DNA of 64,000 bases from Calycina herbarum (Eukaryota; Ascomycota; Leotiomycetes; Helotiales; Pezizellaceae). Position numbers and translations under genes: made by a program. The stretch's first letter is position 1; each line of letters opens with the position of its first letter. This document shows, piece by piece, positions 30,343 through 42,990 of this stretch. The stretch spans positions 394,091-458,090 of the forward strand of contig LLEY01000035.1 in assembly GCA_001414485.1 (NCBI GenBank), read 5' to 3'. The notes beneath the pieces were generated by a model. The model saw only the letters and a list, made by a program, of their open reading frames with translations. It was not told where the DNA came from and searched no databases.

Positions 30343-33300
30343 TTTGACGGGGGTATCTTGTGCGTGGGTTGTGTGAAATGAAGGAGTGTGGTTTTTTAGG
30401 GTATGAAAGGAAGGTGTAGCGTTTTTATGGCTATTTCTGTGAGTTTGGTGGTTTGAATTTGATGGGAGTAATTTGTGGGAGGGTTTGTTTATGTTGGTTT
30501 TGCATTCGGCTTTTCATTGGAGGGGAGAACGGACATGGCGCACGGCTTGGATAACAAACAGAATTACAACTAATGAGTGAGTGATAGGTATCATTGCAGA
30601 AGCAGATTAAGACTGAAGGTTCGGAATTGGTAAAAGGATTTGAACTAGAATGTTTAGGGTAGGTACTTTATAATATATAAATTACAAGAGTGGCTTATAT
30701 ATTTGGAAATCTGGATAGGCGTAAGAAAAGTATCTCCTAGCCACTTTTTCATTGTTTACCTCTGTTTCGCGTTCATCTATTCACGTAAGAGTAATTCCGC
30801 AAAGCGCTGAAGTAAGTTGAAAGAGTTCGAGTAAAGTTGATACGTATGTATACTATAATAAAGGGGTTATTTAAAAGGTGTATGATAATTGAGTTAAAAC
30901 ATGTCATATACTGGATAACTGGAAATAATTTGACTTTTGCCTAATATATGATATACCAAGTTACTGTTTTGACGTGACTGAATTGTTCTACTTCCTTGAT
31001 GAAACCATTTTATATAAATTATATAAAGAGCAAATAGAAGTACAAATCTCAGACACTCTTCATTAATCTCAAGTGATATGTTTGAGTTAATAGAATCAGT
31101 CTAGTTATTTAGTAGAATCAAATTAAAACAAAGATCATACTGTAGATGAATTGAAATAATTCATTAGGCTCCTATGTTGGAGTAGTATAAACGAATGTTT
31201 CAATATTTAGCGAAACCTAACATCCGATAGGAGATATAGAGTTTGGTAAGATCTCTCGAAGTTATCTTTATTAATCGGAAGAAAACATTCGAAAATAAGT
31301 TTTAATGTCCGATAGATGGAGTTCGGTAACTTTCGTTCATAGGAGGAGTTACGGTTCGTAGACTTGAGAGGTTTGCATGTGCTTAAGGGTGTGAAAAGAG
31401 TGCCTTTCCTCGTGCCCACCATAAAATGGTTGTACTTTTAACCACAATTTGATCGTACTGATGATTGGTATTTAATATAGGTATGCGAGTTTAAGCTTAT
31501 GGCAGGGGCCTGGAGGGAGACTTTGTGTGAGGGTTGAGTTTGGTGTTGTAATGCGAGTTCGCAACACGAGAGCCTAGCTGTCGACGATGGAGTCATTGGT
31601 ACCTAAGAAAGTGAGTATGTGAGAAGTCTTAGTAAGAAGAGGATAGATTCACGGTGAAGAATTTGAAGTTATCTGCGGCCTAACTTTCAAATAAGGGTTC
31701 TCTCTTCCGGCTGTTGGTGGACGGATCTTGGGTGTTGGGAGATGTCGAGCGAATGTTCAGAGACTTCGGCAGCAGAAATAGGGGAACTCATAAAGCCATG
31801 TTGCAGTATTATTGGTCCTAGCAAATTAGTCGCTGAGAAGAACGGCTGGACGAAAATGATACGAGAAACGATGTGGTTCTTTTGTGCCACACTCTAACCA
31901 AGGATACCTACCCTAAGATCAAATAATGTCGGAAAAATATAACAGAAATTTCAATAGATTCCTATGAGTGTTGTTAGAAAGTATAGGGAGTTTAAGATAG
32001 TTTAAGTGAGTGGTTGTGGTTGTACTTTGGGAATTGAGATTGTGATGTTTGGGTACGGTTGGTGCCTCAAGCCAGCGTGTTTTTCTAGAGCCGCTCTGCT
32101 GACAAGCATATTTGGGCTACACAGATGACCCTACGGAACAGATAACTAAATAACGCCGGGAAAATTATAATTTTTTTTTTAGAATGTCTCTAGATATTAT
32201 GTGATATATCATCAAAGTGAAGGATATCTTGGAACAGTGGTTGTATTTTTAATTTATGATCTACCAACGCTAGGAAGCTGGTGTTCGGGCTGTCAGATTG
32301 AGGAGGTTGGTTCCACCACTGAAAATAGTCGATCTTTCGTTGGGCCTGGGGCTGGCCACATAAAGTGACGACTTATAAAATCCGCACAACATACTAATAA
32401 ACTGAGAGAAAAATACTTTTGATAATAAATGTGATGAGCTCATAAGTTCTGTCAATGTAGAAATTTGAATCAAAGGTGGGTTTCTGTAATGTTGTGGTTC
32501 TGGGTCCGGTTGGTTTGGGGGGAATGGTCGCTAACACAACACCGCGGTCACCGCACTAAAAGCTTGACTTCCATTTATAATGATACGACTTGATGCGTTT
32601 TACTTTTCAAACGGGTAATGTATTACAAGTAGTAGGGACCAGCAGAGCAATGATCAATTAAGAAATTTAAAAGGGTGTTGCGTTAAGAAGCTGTAATACT
32701 CTGCCACGTGGTGAACTGATGCCCATAGCCCAAATAATCGATGCCGATTTTATGCCCATGGTGGAATTTAGAGGCCTGTACTATAGACTTGCAGTAACAC
32801 TCTTAAATTTCTTGTAGACCTTTGATATAGCTAAATGAGAAGTTTGTTGCAAGGAAAGAATCCCGGGTTGCGACCTTTGGTTTTTATAGAATACGAGTAA
32901 AATGGAGTCGCCATAGAGGTTGCAGACGAGCCCTGCAAGTTAGCAATAAAACACAAGTATAAACATTCCGCTCACCTATCCACACTATGTTTTGTTCCGG
33001 TTGTTGAAGACGATGTCGAGAAATTCTCTTAGACTGAATTGTGATGAGAAACAAAACTCTATAGAGAAGATATCAAGTACGAGTAGATAATGAAAATGAT
33101 GATGCTTTTCCCTCTGTAAAGGAGAGGGAGCTCAGCGTCCCATATTTTTCTATACTTGGTTTTCGAGTTTTTCTATTAATGAAGCTGCAAAATGGACTTG
33201 GCAGCCGGTGGTAAACAACGACAATTAAGCGAGCTCAAAATGGTGTCCGCACTCACCTAAGCATAGATGCACAACCATAAGATCTACCATCAATTGTTTT

Positions 33301-34311
33301 CTTTTAGCGATGGGGAAATAGGCTTATGAGTATATGACCCGGTCGGAGGACCGAAAACCGACCAGAGTTTCTGTTGGTATGACTTTACGTCATATTTCTG
33401 GTGCTAAATGCGGTGTATTATTTTTGTCTTGTCTTGTCTAAGTAGCTACGGAGGTCCTTCTTATATAGCTCTTTCCAGGTTACGTGAACTTAGCTATAAA
33501 GTAGTATTCACCTGAAACGACAGTTTCATTTTGAAGAGCAAGTTTAACATATAGGCGCCTTTTTCAATAGAAGCTGGCCATTGGACGAAGGTACTTCTCT
33601 TGTACTCCGAAACTGTTATTGAACGGTTTCTCCCGATTAGTAAAGCGAAGTTCGAAGAACCTTATCAAACTTTACAATTTCTACTGAACCTTTCGAACTT
33701 TAGGTGCACCCTTGAAAGTGCAGCTTCTTTATGAACGTTGATGCTCTGGACTTCAAGTTAAAACTCTTGATTCTCGAACTGTTCATGAATGCTGAAGGTT
33801 ATCTGTTACTGAAACTTTTGTTGAATCCGTGAAGAGATTCATCACACTGTGATGTGCACAGTTTGCTGTTGAGGTATTTCTGGACTTGGGATACCGATTC
33901 GCAGGGTATATCTTCGTACCCCGATTCGCAAGATGGAACTCGATATACCAGACGGTATTGCATTCCAATTTAAAGTGAGGCGGATGACGTGAACTGGGTG
34001 GAACTTTGCGAGAGAAGAGGAGTGGGAGTGTGAAAGCCACCGAGAAGGGGAAGGCGTAGTAATGAGAGAATCGTCGGCACTAAAATGAAGGATGCGGGGG
34101 CATGTGATTTGGAAGTCTTGGAGGGGTAAAAAAGGAGTCAGTCAAAGATGGAATATCACGATGTAAAAACAGAAGGACTAAAGTTGGAAGTTGGAAAAAC
34201 AAAATTAATTGACTATAAGACGAATTACTTGATAAGCCAGACTTTTGACTAAATCTTAGGCGAGTAGTCACTGGGCAAATCCCAACTCATGGCCTCCTAG
34301 CAGACAGTTAG
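30343..34311. other. AT-rich 4-kb intergenic region with a solo LTR
   Basis: There is no supportable gene in these 4 kb: the ORFs are 60-85 codons with no motif. A solo LTR with target duplication is at 33372-33522. The sequence is AT-rich, so decayed repeats are likely. Confidence 0.55.
33372..33522. mobile_element. Solo LTR, 151 bp
   Basis: The element begins TGTTGG and ends CGACA, with the TG...CA ends of an LTR, and is flanked by a 5-base target duplication GTTTC (33367-33371 and 33523-33527). A related copy sharing the blocks TCTTGTCTT, TAGCTACG, GGTCCTTCTTATATAGC and GTAGTATTCACCTGAAACGA lies at about 63003-63149. No internal element remains, so it is a recombination scar. Confidence 0.8.
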
Positions 34312-36305
34312 CTATCTCTGTGTGCCATATGTTTTCTTTCTTCCACCAATTCTTCTGTGCTTTATACTCTCTTTCTCTTTCAAATATGCCTCATGCCGGG
34401 CGGTCCAGGCGTTTGTATTCTCGGCTTTTAGTGTGCCAAAAAGTTTTTTCCCCTTCTCCGTGTCCGCGAAAGCGTCGAGATTGAAGTCATCGTTTTCTCT
34501 CATTAACCAAATCTCATCGAAGATTTTATTGAAGGTGGTCATATCATAAGTGATTATATAAGAAGCTGCAATGCTCTTCATGTTCGCACTCCAGTTCAGC
34601 AAGTCGTTTAGTCTGGGGGAGCGTTTTTCGAGAACGTATTCAGGGTTGTATCCGTACAATCTTTTGTAGTATGCTCTATTAACTCTAGGATTAAAGGGGA
34701 AGCCTTCTTCGTAGAGTAACGCGTCTGCATATGCATTACACTATATCAGATAAATGTCAGTAGCATTCGTAACAGTATTTTAAAAAGAAGCAGACTTACA
34801 GCATGAGCTGCGATGTTACCCAGCTCCTTTAACTCGGCGTCCTGATGCTCCAGTTCCTTACACTTCTCAAGAAGCCGGTTGCGTACGGGGACGCCAATCT
34901 CGACGAACGGGGCCTGCTTGGCTAAAAGTTCTTTGGCTTCACGAAGCTCCTTTTCATGTCCCCGAACGATTTCATCCAAAAGAGCGTTGTTTCCGGTTGT
35001 GGGTGGTCGATTAGCCAATTCATTCTTCAGCTCCTCGATAGTTTGTTGAAGTTTCTTCATATTAATGGCCTCTTTCTTGAGAGCTTCAGCTTGTTTGGCT
35101 ACCGTGTCTTCGTTGTCCTTGAGCATGACATTCTTGCTGTCGATCTCTTCCGTCTGCTTATTGATCTCTTGCTTTTGTCGATTGTTTTGCGCTTTTTGAT
35201 TGTTGATCTCTTGTTTCTGGTTTTTGTTCTGGGTTGTCATGGCCTCTTTTGTGTTGTCCAAATCCTTTTCGAGGCCTTGGCTCTTCAATACGAGATCAGA
35301 AATCCGCTTCTGGAAATCAGCTGTTTTGCGTTTGTACTGCCATTTGAAGTCAAAGAGATTATTGTGAAATACCCCGATAATGCTGATGAGCATGCTCAGG
35401 TTATGCCTGTCTTGACTATCCACTCCATGTAGAGCCTCAACCATGTGCGCTGGCCAGGGAAGGGCTTTGAGGAAATCTGGCCCACCATCCTCTAGGCTTT
35501 CAAGAAATGACCCATACCCTGGCTTGAGCAAGTTGCACAATATTTTTACGGCCTCGTCTCTGCTGTTTGATGTATTCTTGACAGTCCTAAGTGTATCTCC
35601 CAGGCGTTCTATCTCCCGTGTTGCGCTCTCCACCTGTTTCGTGAGCCTTTTGATTTCGTCATTCTTCATTTCAAGGAGTTTTTTGTCGACGTTCGTTGAA
35701 TTCCTGAGTTTGGTGAGCTCCAGATCCTTCTCAAGCAGCAACGCTTCGTGCTCTCCAAAATCCATAGACTCCAGCACTTTCGCCTGCTCTTTTTCATGGC
35801 CTTCATAGAGTTTGATATCTTTCGTAGCTGTATCTGCCAGACTTTTGCTCTTCTTAGGCTCCGACCTTTTCGGGGGTTCCAGGTCGACATTCAGGCTTCG
35901 AGTATCTTGCAGCTTTCGTTTTCTTTCTAATTTGGCAGCTTGCTCGCGTTGAGGTCGAGTGGTCGCGTCGAGTCTGCTTTCTGAAGGTACGGTTGATGGC
36001 ATGGTTACCTGGCATTCTGACTCTGGTCGCTTCTCGCATGTTTTTTGGATGACATCCTCCCCAGCTTTGCCTTCCACTGCACATTGGAGTGCTTCCTTAG
36101 CCTCCAAGCTCCAAATTTGGGCCTTCAACCCACTAATTCTCTCCTCCAAGTCTTTCACGTGCGTGCACAACGTCTCCTCTCGCCTCGAGGAATCTTCGAG
36201 TGCCTTCGTAAGACTCTCGATCTTTTCGTTCTTCCCCTCAAGCACATCCCTCAACCGAGTACACAAGGGGCTGCGATTAGCGAGATAGTTGATAGAAGCT
36301 TGCAT
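34312..36305 (-). CDS. Coiled-coil protein with novel C-terminal domain, copy 2 (644 aa)
   Basis: Exons: 34800-36305 (1506 bases, the same length as in copy 1) and 34312-34740, with a 59-base intron in phase 0 (GTAAGT...GATATAG). Exon 1 is nearly all coiled coil, beginning MQASINYLANRSP. It includes a basic stretch (ETCEKRPE region, then KRSEPKKSKS) and a Gln/Asn-rich repeat (NQKQEINNQ, RQKQEINKQ) from tandem DNA near 35110-35230. The final domain aligns with copy 1 throughout: PFVEIGVPVRNRLLEK, LKELGNIAAHA, splice, CNAYADALLYEE, YYKRLYGYNPEYVLEK, NMKSIAASYIITYD. The tail is basic (RRIGGRKK). It lies in the same orientation as copy 1, 4 kb away. The function is unknown. Confidence 0.8.
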
Positions 36306-38441
36306 ATTGGCTGGGAAAGTGGGGTTTCGGTTTTTAGGGATGCGAGGAGTCGTGAATCAAGGTTTCGTGCCGGCTATGCGTCGCTTTGTCTCTGGGGAGA
36401 CACTGAGAGTGGTTGCTTGTGAGATGGGGTGGCTATCTTAGTCAGTTGTCGTTATTCATTTTGCAGAAACCAGTACTTGCTTTCTGCGCTCATTTTTAAG
36501 TTGTTCTTGCTGGGTTTGCTCAAAGTTCAAGATGCAGTTGATCAAGACGAGTTTTCTGAGACATTAAAATAGTCATCTCGCGCTACTTTGTTTACCGTCG
36601 TTTTGCCACTCGCTATTCACCGAGAGTTGTTGTCGCTGCAATCAAAATCGGGGTAACACCGGCTTTGTAGCTTGTCGAGTGATATCGCTGAAGTGAAAGA
36701 GGGGTGATGGAAATTAGCATTGGAGTCGTCATAACTGTATGTTTTCAAAGATATTAGCTCAAGGGTTTTGAGCTGAAACATAAGACTTACCCGGAGGTGT
36801 TAAAATACAGGAGGTTTGAGCCTGTAATAAAGGATTATTACAAACAGGACTAAAGCATCAAGAATGAATTGCTTATGAGTTTCATGAGTCGCTTTGTTAA
36901 GATAACTCAATTGTGTGAAATCCTTAGCAAAAACCCATTGAGACGAAATATAAGTGGGACGTGAGAGTTGCAGCTAAACTTGTTCAATTTAAACCACTCT
37001 TCTCATCTAGGTGGCTTTAACAACGACCCTGGGACCCTGGGACAATTGGAATTGCCCTAGTCGTCTTTCTACTAAACACCATTTCCCCCCAAACATATTC
37101 ATAAAAACATACAATTCAGTTAAGTCGGTTGACAAATGTTCTCAACAGCATTTGGAATTCTTCATAATAGGTATTCTAACTATCGCTTACAATTAATCGA
37201 ATAAAGTAAAGCCTTCTAGAAATGTGTAATATCGCAGGTATTCAAGGAAATTTGAATGAACCCTCAATGTGGAAGGTTCAACATAACTCTTCCTGCAAAT
37301 TAAACGAAGGAATAAGTTACTTTGAGAATCATGGCCATCAACCTTGGAGAGTGGCTCAATATAAGCTAGAAGTTTTGCTATCCAAGCCTGACAAACTTGT
37401 CTGGAATCCTCTTCAATGTATCAAGTCTTCTTACGTTTGACAGGCTTGTCTGGATATTGATTCCAAATGACCTTCTGGTCTTGCCAGATCATCAACCGCA
37501 AATAACAAGAGTCTTCGGGCAAACACAGTCCACGTTTACAAATCTTATGTTTATGCTAGTTTTTATCTTGGTAGGAGGGAATAATACAAACCTGGAGTCC
37601 TCCAATGCTATTGTACACAGTGTTTGGGCTTTAGCGAGCGAACTTTATGAATGATCAATCATCAAACTCAAAAGAAATGAACCAGGGTTTTATGAAGCAA
37701 CTTGACAATCATAAACCATAATTTGGCTCTCTCGCTTGAATCACTCGCAAACTAGCCAAGTTGCTTGGTTGAGTCCTAGAGGTAATTGAAAGGAGGGCTA
37801 CGACTTACAGCCTTCCTTGTTTTGCTTTTCCCTTCAAGCGAGGATTTGTGAAGCAAGCGGATGCAGATATTGACAGACCTATTATCTTGTCCGTTTCAAA
37901 GAGTAAAACATAATATCAAGAAAGACGGGAGTTCATATACACTCCCTCACTAGGCCGTGAATTCTTTTCATGGATTCACCTTACCTCCACAAGGTCACGT
38001 TTCGCTCACGTGCCCAATAGATGAAAGTTCACTACCTATAGACTGAATCCCAGCTTTATTTAGGAATTGGGATGGCCTAGTCTTGGCCGTTTACCTGAAT
38101 GGTTGATGGATGTCAAGTTCCGGAAATTTGTTCTCGAGCTTCTAGAGTTTTCGCATCATCCAGATTCCAAAATTTGGGATGTTGCCTAACTCGATTCACT
38201 CCTCAAAAATCAGGCGATGAACAGATCAGCTTGGGAGAAACACCACTGATAATTAGTCACCAACAAGGCTGTAGCTTGGAAACCCCTTCAAGCCTTCGGC
38301 CTCAACACTCCATCGCAAGCATAAAACCCAAAATACCACAAATCATGTCGAACTTTGTATGATGTGAACCGCTCCTGGCGTCTTCCCTTTCCACGGCCTT
38401 TCCATTATTCCTCTTCCACAACTAAACAAATAGACTGAAGC
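36306..38441. other. Intergenic, about 2.1 kb, no gene seen
   Basis: Divergent spacer between copy 2 and the hypothetical gene at 38442. ORFs at 37222-37440, 37397-37654 and 38099-38362 are short and motif-free. Confidence 0.5.
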
Positions 38442-39527
38442 ATGGATAGATCTAGCATCCACGAGAAACTCGCCGAAATAAGCGAGTTGGAGGAACATGT
38501 CGAGACCCTGGCCCACGAAATATCCCAGCGAACACACATCTTCCAAGAGCTCATCCATGCCATTAAAGCCACGCTCCCAATGGCTCTGCAAACCTCAAAG
38601 CCGGTGACGAGAAACGCACCCGTGGACCCATTAGAACTTCTTGCTTTGCCTAATTCGGATGTTGAGTACTGGAAAGCGGCTTGTGGGGAATATTTGGGGG
38701 GCGTCAGCGGCCAGCTTGCGACAATGATTTTCATGCTTCAAATGAAACATCTTGAAGCTGAGATGGCTTTGAAGAACAAGACGCGAGTTTTTGATGATTC
38801 ATTTTCGAAGGCTCAGATTCGACGGGCAGCTCTTGAGGTATATCGAGAGCCGTCCATACTTCAACTAAGACTAGATGTTCTATCCGCGAGCGAATCTCGT
38901 GCCGAAGTTGTCAGCAAGGCAGCTACCAAAAGCGAGAATAAAGCACCGAGATTTGAGGATCTCGCATGGAAAGAACTCTGGCTGCTTGTGAGCATGGCTA
39001 TCGTCGTCCTTCAGGCAAAGTATCAACATACACTCCCCTACGATCAACAAGACCAAGAAGTCATCGATAACGCAAACGAAGCCTGTCACTTTGGAACTAT
39101 TCTGCAAGACTCAACTCGCTTTCGACTCCAGCCACCAAGTCCTCAGGAGCTTTCGTGGTTCAGTGTCGGTTACGGAATCTCATATTACTCGCCCGCACTC
39201 CGGTGGTATAGCAGTATTTTTCATTCTGCGCTGGAATTGCATTATGGTGTCCAAGAAATTACTTCACATGCTGGGGGCAAGGCCCCGCCGGATGCAGAAT
39301 ACCGATTTTACCAACACTTTACGCGGTTTAGAGATTCTGTTGAAGATTGGTGCAGCAAAGAATTGGAGAACCGGGACAGCGATTTGGAGGAGCACATCAC
39401 GAATGATCCATCGCTTATGCGGTTGTATCATAATATGTATGACTTTTACGTGGGGACTGCAATACCTTGGCATAACCAACAAAGGTCCCGAAATAGGTAC
39501 GTATACGGTGAACCAACTTGTGCTTGA
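38442..39527 (+). CDS. Hypothetical helical protein, 361 aa
   Basis: I do not recognise the family. It starts with a short coiled coil (residues about 5-45, EKLAEISELEEHVETLAHEI) and continues as a mostly helical, soluble protein with patches such as WKELWLLVSMAIVVLQAKYQ and WFSVGYGISYYSPALRWYSS. There is no signal peptide or convincing membrane segment. It lacks the C-terminal domain of the neighbouring coiled-coil family. A strong donor (GTACGT at about 39497) and a GCAG acceptor about 40 bases later would give a slightly different end (RNRRYWT, stop near 39552) instead of the stop at 39527. The gene itself is well supported by length and composition. Confidence 0.65.
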   Translation: MDRSSIHEKLAEISELEEHVETLAHEISQRTHIFQELIHAIKATLPMALQTSKPVTRNAPVDPLELLALPNSDVEYWKAACGEYLGGVSGQLATMIFMLQMKHLEAEMALKNKTRVFDDSFSKAQIRRAALEVYREPSILQLRLDVLSASESRAEVVSKAATKSENKAPRFEDLAWKELWLLVSMAIVVLQAKYQHTLPYDQQDQEVIDNANEACHFGTILQDSTRFRLQPPSPQELSWFSVGYGISYYSPALRWYSSIFHSALELHYGVQEITSHAGGKAPPDAEYRFYQHFTRFRDSVEDWCSKELENRDSDLEEHITNDPSLMRLYHNMYDFYVGTAIPWHNQQRSRNRYVYGEPTCA

Positions 39528-39838
39528 TGGCTGCAGAAGATATTGGACTTAAGGCTAATTTCATGCAGCGTACAGCAGCAAACGGGAATAGATATTGGGA
39601 GAAACCTTGGGAATGGTACAGAATCAGGGGGGAATCAACAATGAAAGGAAAGAAGTGTGGAAAATAATTTCTAGAGAGTCTGAAGCTCAAGATCATGAGC
39701 TAAATGCTGAGTAATGATTTTTCCCCCATAGAGAGTGTTGTGTCTCAAAACCTCTTCGTATTGATGCTGCTCCCTCATGCCCCTCCTTTCCCATGCATGC
39801 GACTGTCCCAATGGCCCAACTCGAGTAAGCTTCAATCC

Positions 39839-41435
39839 TTACTCTTCATGGGTATGCTTATCAGGATTTGGCATAAGCCACCACGAGATAAACATGGCAA
39901 CAAACAAACCAATGCATATGGGATGCAAAACAAATGTTCCCACGTGCTGGGCGAGCATTCCAGTCGCGAATGGAGCAATAGCTCCACCAGAACTCCCGAC
40001 ACATTGTATCGCACCCAGGGCTGCCACTTGCATCTTTACGGGAACGAGGCGTTGGACAATATGTACCGAGCAAGGGGCAACCGGCCCAAGTAATAGGCCA
40101 GAAAGAGCGACAGCGACAGAGTCTCCAGGAATTGAAGGCACAAACCAAATAAGGAGTTCGAGGATGAGAGCACCGACTGTGACGATGAAAACGAAGCGCC
40201 GTTCGCCAATGCGATGGGCTAAAAATGAGAGTGTGAACCGACCTGGGAGTTATTAGCAACGCACAGTCGATGGGAGAGCGAATCTTTTGAAGTCATACCA
40301 ACTGTTATCCCGCCCCAGAATCCACTCGTAACATACCCCACTTTACTTGGATCTCCATTTCTAAATTGTACGAGGAAACTGATGACCCAGCCCGAAATGG
40401 TCACCTCTGCACCGACGTAGGCAAAGAAAAATAAGCCTCCAAGAACGGTTGGTTTGTTAGAGAGCAGGGTTTTCAAAGATGACCACTGTTTGTTCATCTT
40501 TTCTTTCAATGCCACTGGTTTGGTTGAAACATCGACGGAGTGTGGAATAAGCGAGGGCATCATTGAGCCATTGTCCTTTTCGTAGCTCCAGAAAGTCCAA
40601 CCACTCAGGCAGAAATTGAGTACGGCAAGCCCAAGCATCATAGCGTAGAACCGCGACCAAAGATGGCCTCTCGAGACAAGTGAGGTAGCAATCAGCGGCC
40701 CGATCGTACCTCCAATTCCGTACGAGCCTTGGTATATGCCAATCAAGGCCGTATTGTTGGCCAAATTGGCTATGAAGACCTGGCAAATTGCAAGGTTCAT
40801 TGCCATTCCTATGCCCAAGAGGAAGAAAGCCACACATACGACTGGAAAAGGTGGAGTTGCGACAAGTGCAACGTTTGCGATGGCAAGACTCGTCGAGGAA
40901 AGCATAAGAGTCTTTGCTCGCCCAATTTTGTCTGCCAGGGAGCTGATGTAGAAGGCAGCTACGATGAAACCCAAAGCATTGCACAGGAAAATGATCGAGA
41001 CGGTTCCGTAGGCGATCTCGTAATGTCTATGTCCTAGTCAGAACAAGTAAAGGAGGTCATTTTTGATACGTACTTTTCTATAGAGGCCAGGAGGGCACCG
41101 GGCGCTGAGTCGTTCAGCCCGTTCCCAAAGCACGTCAGACAACTAGCCAAAACTCGGAAACGGTTTCTATACGGATTCCATATCGTTTGTTGGACCCCGT
41201 CTGCATCTTGAATGTGCTCGCCCGAGACTCGACGAGAGATGGTATCCCCTTCGTAGGGAGTCTGCGCACCGCTTGGTGGCATAGAGGACATCTCGAGATC
41301 TATCTCGCTGTCGACTGTGCGGTAAGACACATGGGCTGTCTTTTTGGGACGCTCGGGAGCGATTGGTGATTCTGGAGAAATCATATTCTCATTTACCGAA
41401 ACCGGAAAAATCATGGTGGTAGTTGAGGAAGCCAT
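39839..41435 (-). CDS. MFS transporter, BSC6-like (YOL137W family), 3 exons, 497 aa
   Basis: Exons: 41074-41435, 40299-41026 and 39839-40242; phases agree. The N-terminal 95 residues are hydrophilic and cytosolic (Pro/Glu-rich). The first membrane helix begins at FRVLASCLTCFGNGLNDSAPG, where the N-D-S-A-PG pattern is typical of the Bsc6-type branch of the MFS. About 12 helices follow. The loop signature GFIVAAFYISSLADKIGRAKT after the second helix is the MFS motif A (GxLaDKxGRr). Segments include LGIGMAMNLAICQVFIANLAN, GIYQGSYGIGGTIGPL and ALGAIQCVGSSGGAIAP. The protein is probably a plasma or organelle membrane permease with an unknown substrate; members of this family are poorly characterised. 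It faces the hypothetical 38442 gene and does not belong to any visible cluster. Confidence 0.88.
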
Positions 41436-41479
41436 GATGTGTAATTGTTGGCCTCACAAAAAGACAATATAAAGAACAT

Positions 41480-41815
41480 TCAAACTTCAGAATAAGGTGT
41501 AAAGCTTGTATTAAAGTAAGAAAATCCATCCCACTTTTCTTTTCTCACCGGTTTTTCCCATGTGGCAATTTTTATGGGGAACAAGAGCTTGATGAGTTGG
41601 TCGTCATTTTCCTGGTGGTCAAACCAGCCCCGCCAATCAGCCTTGGAGATGGGTCCTGAGTCGCTCTTTCCACGGATCCATATATGAAGTCGTATTAGAC
41701 AATTCTCGGCAATAAATGCAGCGAATTGAGCTTCATCAGAAAGATAGTATGGCAGGTGTAGCTTGCAGCTTGCAGCTTGCAGAGACTGCGTCAAGCGGAG
41801 GAATGTCGTCCACAC
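41480..41815 (-). CDS. Small hypothetical protein, 111 aa
   Basis: Not recognised. The sequence has a sensible composition with many aromatic and charged residues (FAAFIAENCLIRLHIWIRG, WRGWFDHQENDDQLIKLLF). The first ATG (41815) gives MWTTFLRLTQ. Near the start the DNA carries three tandem GCTTGCA units (41761-41781). It lies upstream of and in line with the MFS gene. Whether it is expressed or a fragment of a longer gene is not clear. Confidence 0.35.
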   Translation of the reverse strand: MWTTFLRLTQSLQAASCKLHLPYYLSDEAQFAAFIAENCLIRLHIWIRGKSDSGPISKADWRGWFDHQENDDQLIKLLFPIKIATWEKPVRKEKWDGFSYFNTSFTPYSEV

Positions 41816-42990
41816 AGACCCGCGATTAAGAAGCCAGTGGGGAGGCTTGCATTGGCATGCATGGCTGGGGGCAGCGGAACGGCCCCGAGAAGCTTTCTTT
41901 CTGTTTTCAAGGAAAGATAGCCGAAGCCTACCTTAAGATTGCAAAGCTTGCAAAGCTTGATGCTTTGGAATTTTGGGGAAGTCTCTCGAGCGTTACTGTA
42001 TCCTCATCCTGCGACCATCCCGGAAATTTGATCCTCTGGGCCTTGATTCGTCGTTGAAAATTGTATATGAGCGTTAGTGTTCTCGAATTTATGTGTATCA
42101 AAGCCTACAGCACATATCGATTCGAACTGTGTGACTGTTGCCAGTAATTGTTATAGTCTTAGAAATAATTTCTTGAGGAAGTTGGAAAATTTCGGATATC
42201 GGCAAACCCACGTGATATTTCGGCTAACTAGAATAGGCTAGGCATATTTCCAACGACCAACCTCACTTCAACATTTCTTCACCTCTCACAAAACTTCAGA
42301 AAGAGAGCATATGTAGGGAGAGTTCCCGAAAATACCAATGGGTGTAGATGCCTTCAGGTGTCTTCAATAAGCTAGTCAAAATCATCAAGTTGATGTGATA
42401 CTACCCAAAAGCTGCGAATTGTGTCCTATTTTTGGTTGCTTCTAGAGTTTTGCCTTTTCTATTTCAAGCTTCTCGATCAAGAATTTAATGGGATTCCTGA
42501 GCACTACCACAATATCTCTGCAAAGGCTGTGTGGTATACAGGCCATTTCTCGATAGATTGTTTCAACTGCGGAACCATCTACCAAGGAATTTACAGAAGT
42601 TGTGGTCACAACATTAATTAGTGCCTGCATGCAGCTGCAGTGCTTGAGGCACTAAAAATGTCAACAAAACTCGTTGTCCTGTTGTCAAAAATTATCTTGA
42701 ATTCTTTCAACAGGTTTACTACGTCTTTCCTTTCACTCTGATGTTTGATACCGCTCTTGCCTAAGGTCTCTTTGGCACAAGCAGTTGTGTTAGGGCAGCG
42801 GGCCAATTGGCCAATCGGAACAACTAAATTCCGGTTGGTTCCGATATCAACCACTAGTGTTGTCCGCCTCAACTTCATTTAATCTTCTCCTCCATCTTGT
42901 GAGTATCCCGATCTATCACAAAGATCAAGCTGCGAATTGGTTCTCTGGTTTCCCCTGGTTTCCAGCCACTCCACCCTCACACCTCACACG
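41816..42990. other. Intergenic, about 1.2 kb, no gene seen
   Basis: Upstream region of the third coiled-coil gene. Short ORFs on both strands (for example minus 42618-42878) have no motif. Confidence 0.5.

Noticed and set aside
29699..30376. 225-codon plus-strand ORF
   Set aside because: Antisense of the coiled coil of copy 1; Leu/Ser/Cys-rich as expected from reversed Glu/Lys codons.
34956..35432. 158-codon plus-strand ORF, Leu/Phe-rich
   Set aside because: Antisense of copy 2; its hydrophobicity is an artefact of reversed coiled-coil codons, not a membrane protein.
38442..39527. Fourth member of the coiled-coil family
   Set aside because: It has a short coiled coil but none of the ordered C-terminal anchor blocks (P..V..G..R.R, AADA, YxLxPxYVxEK).
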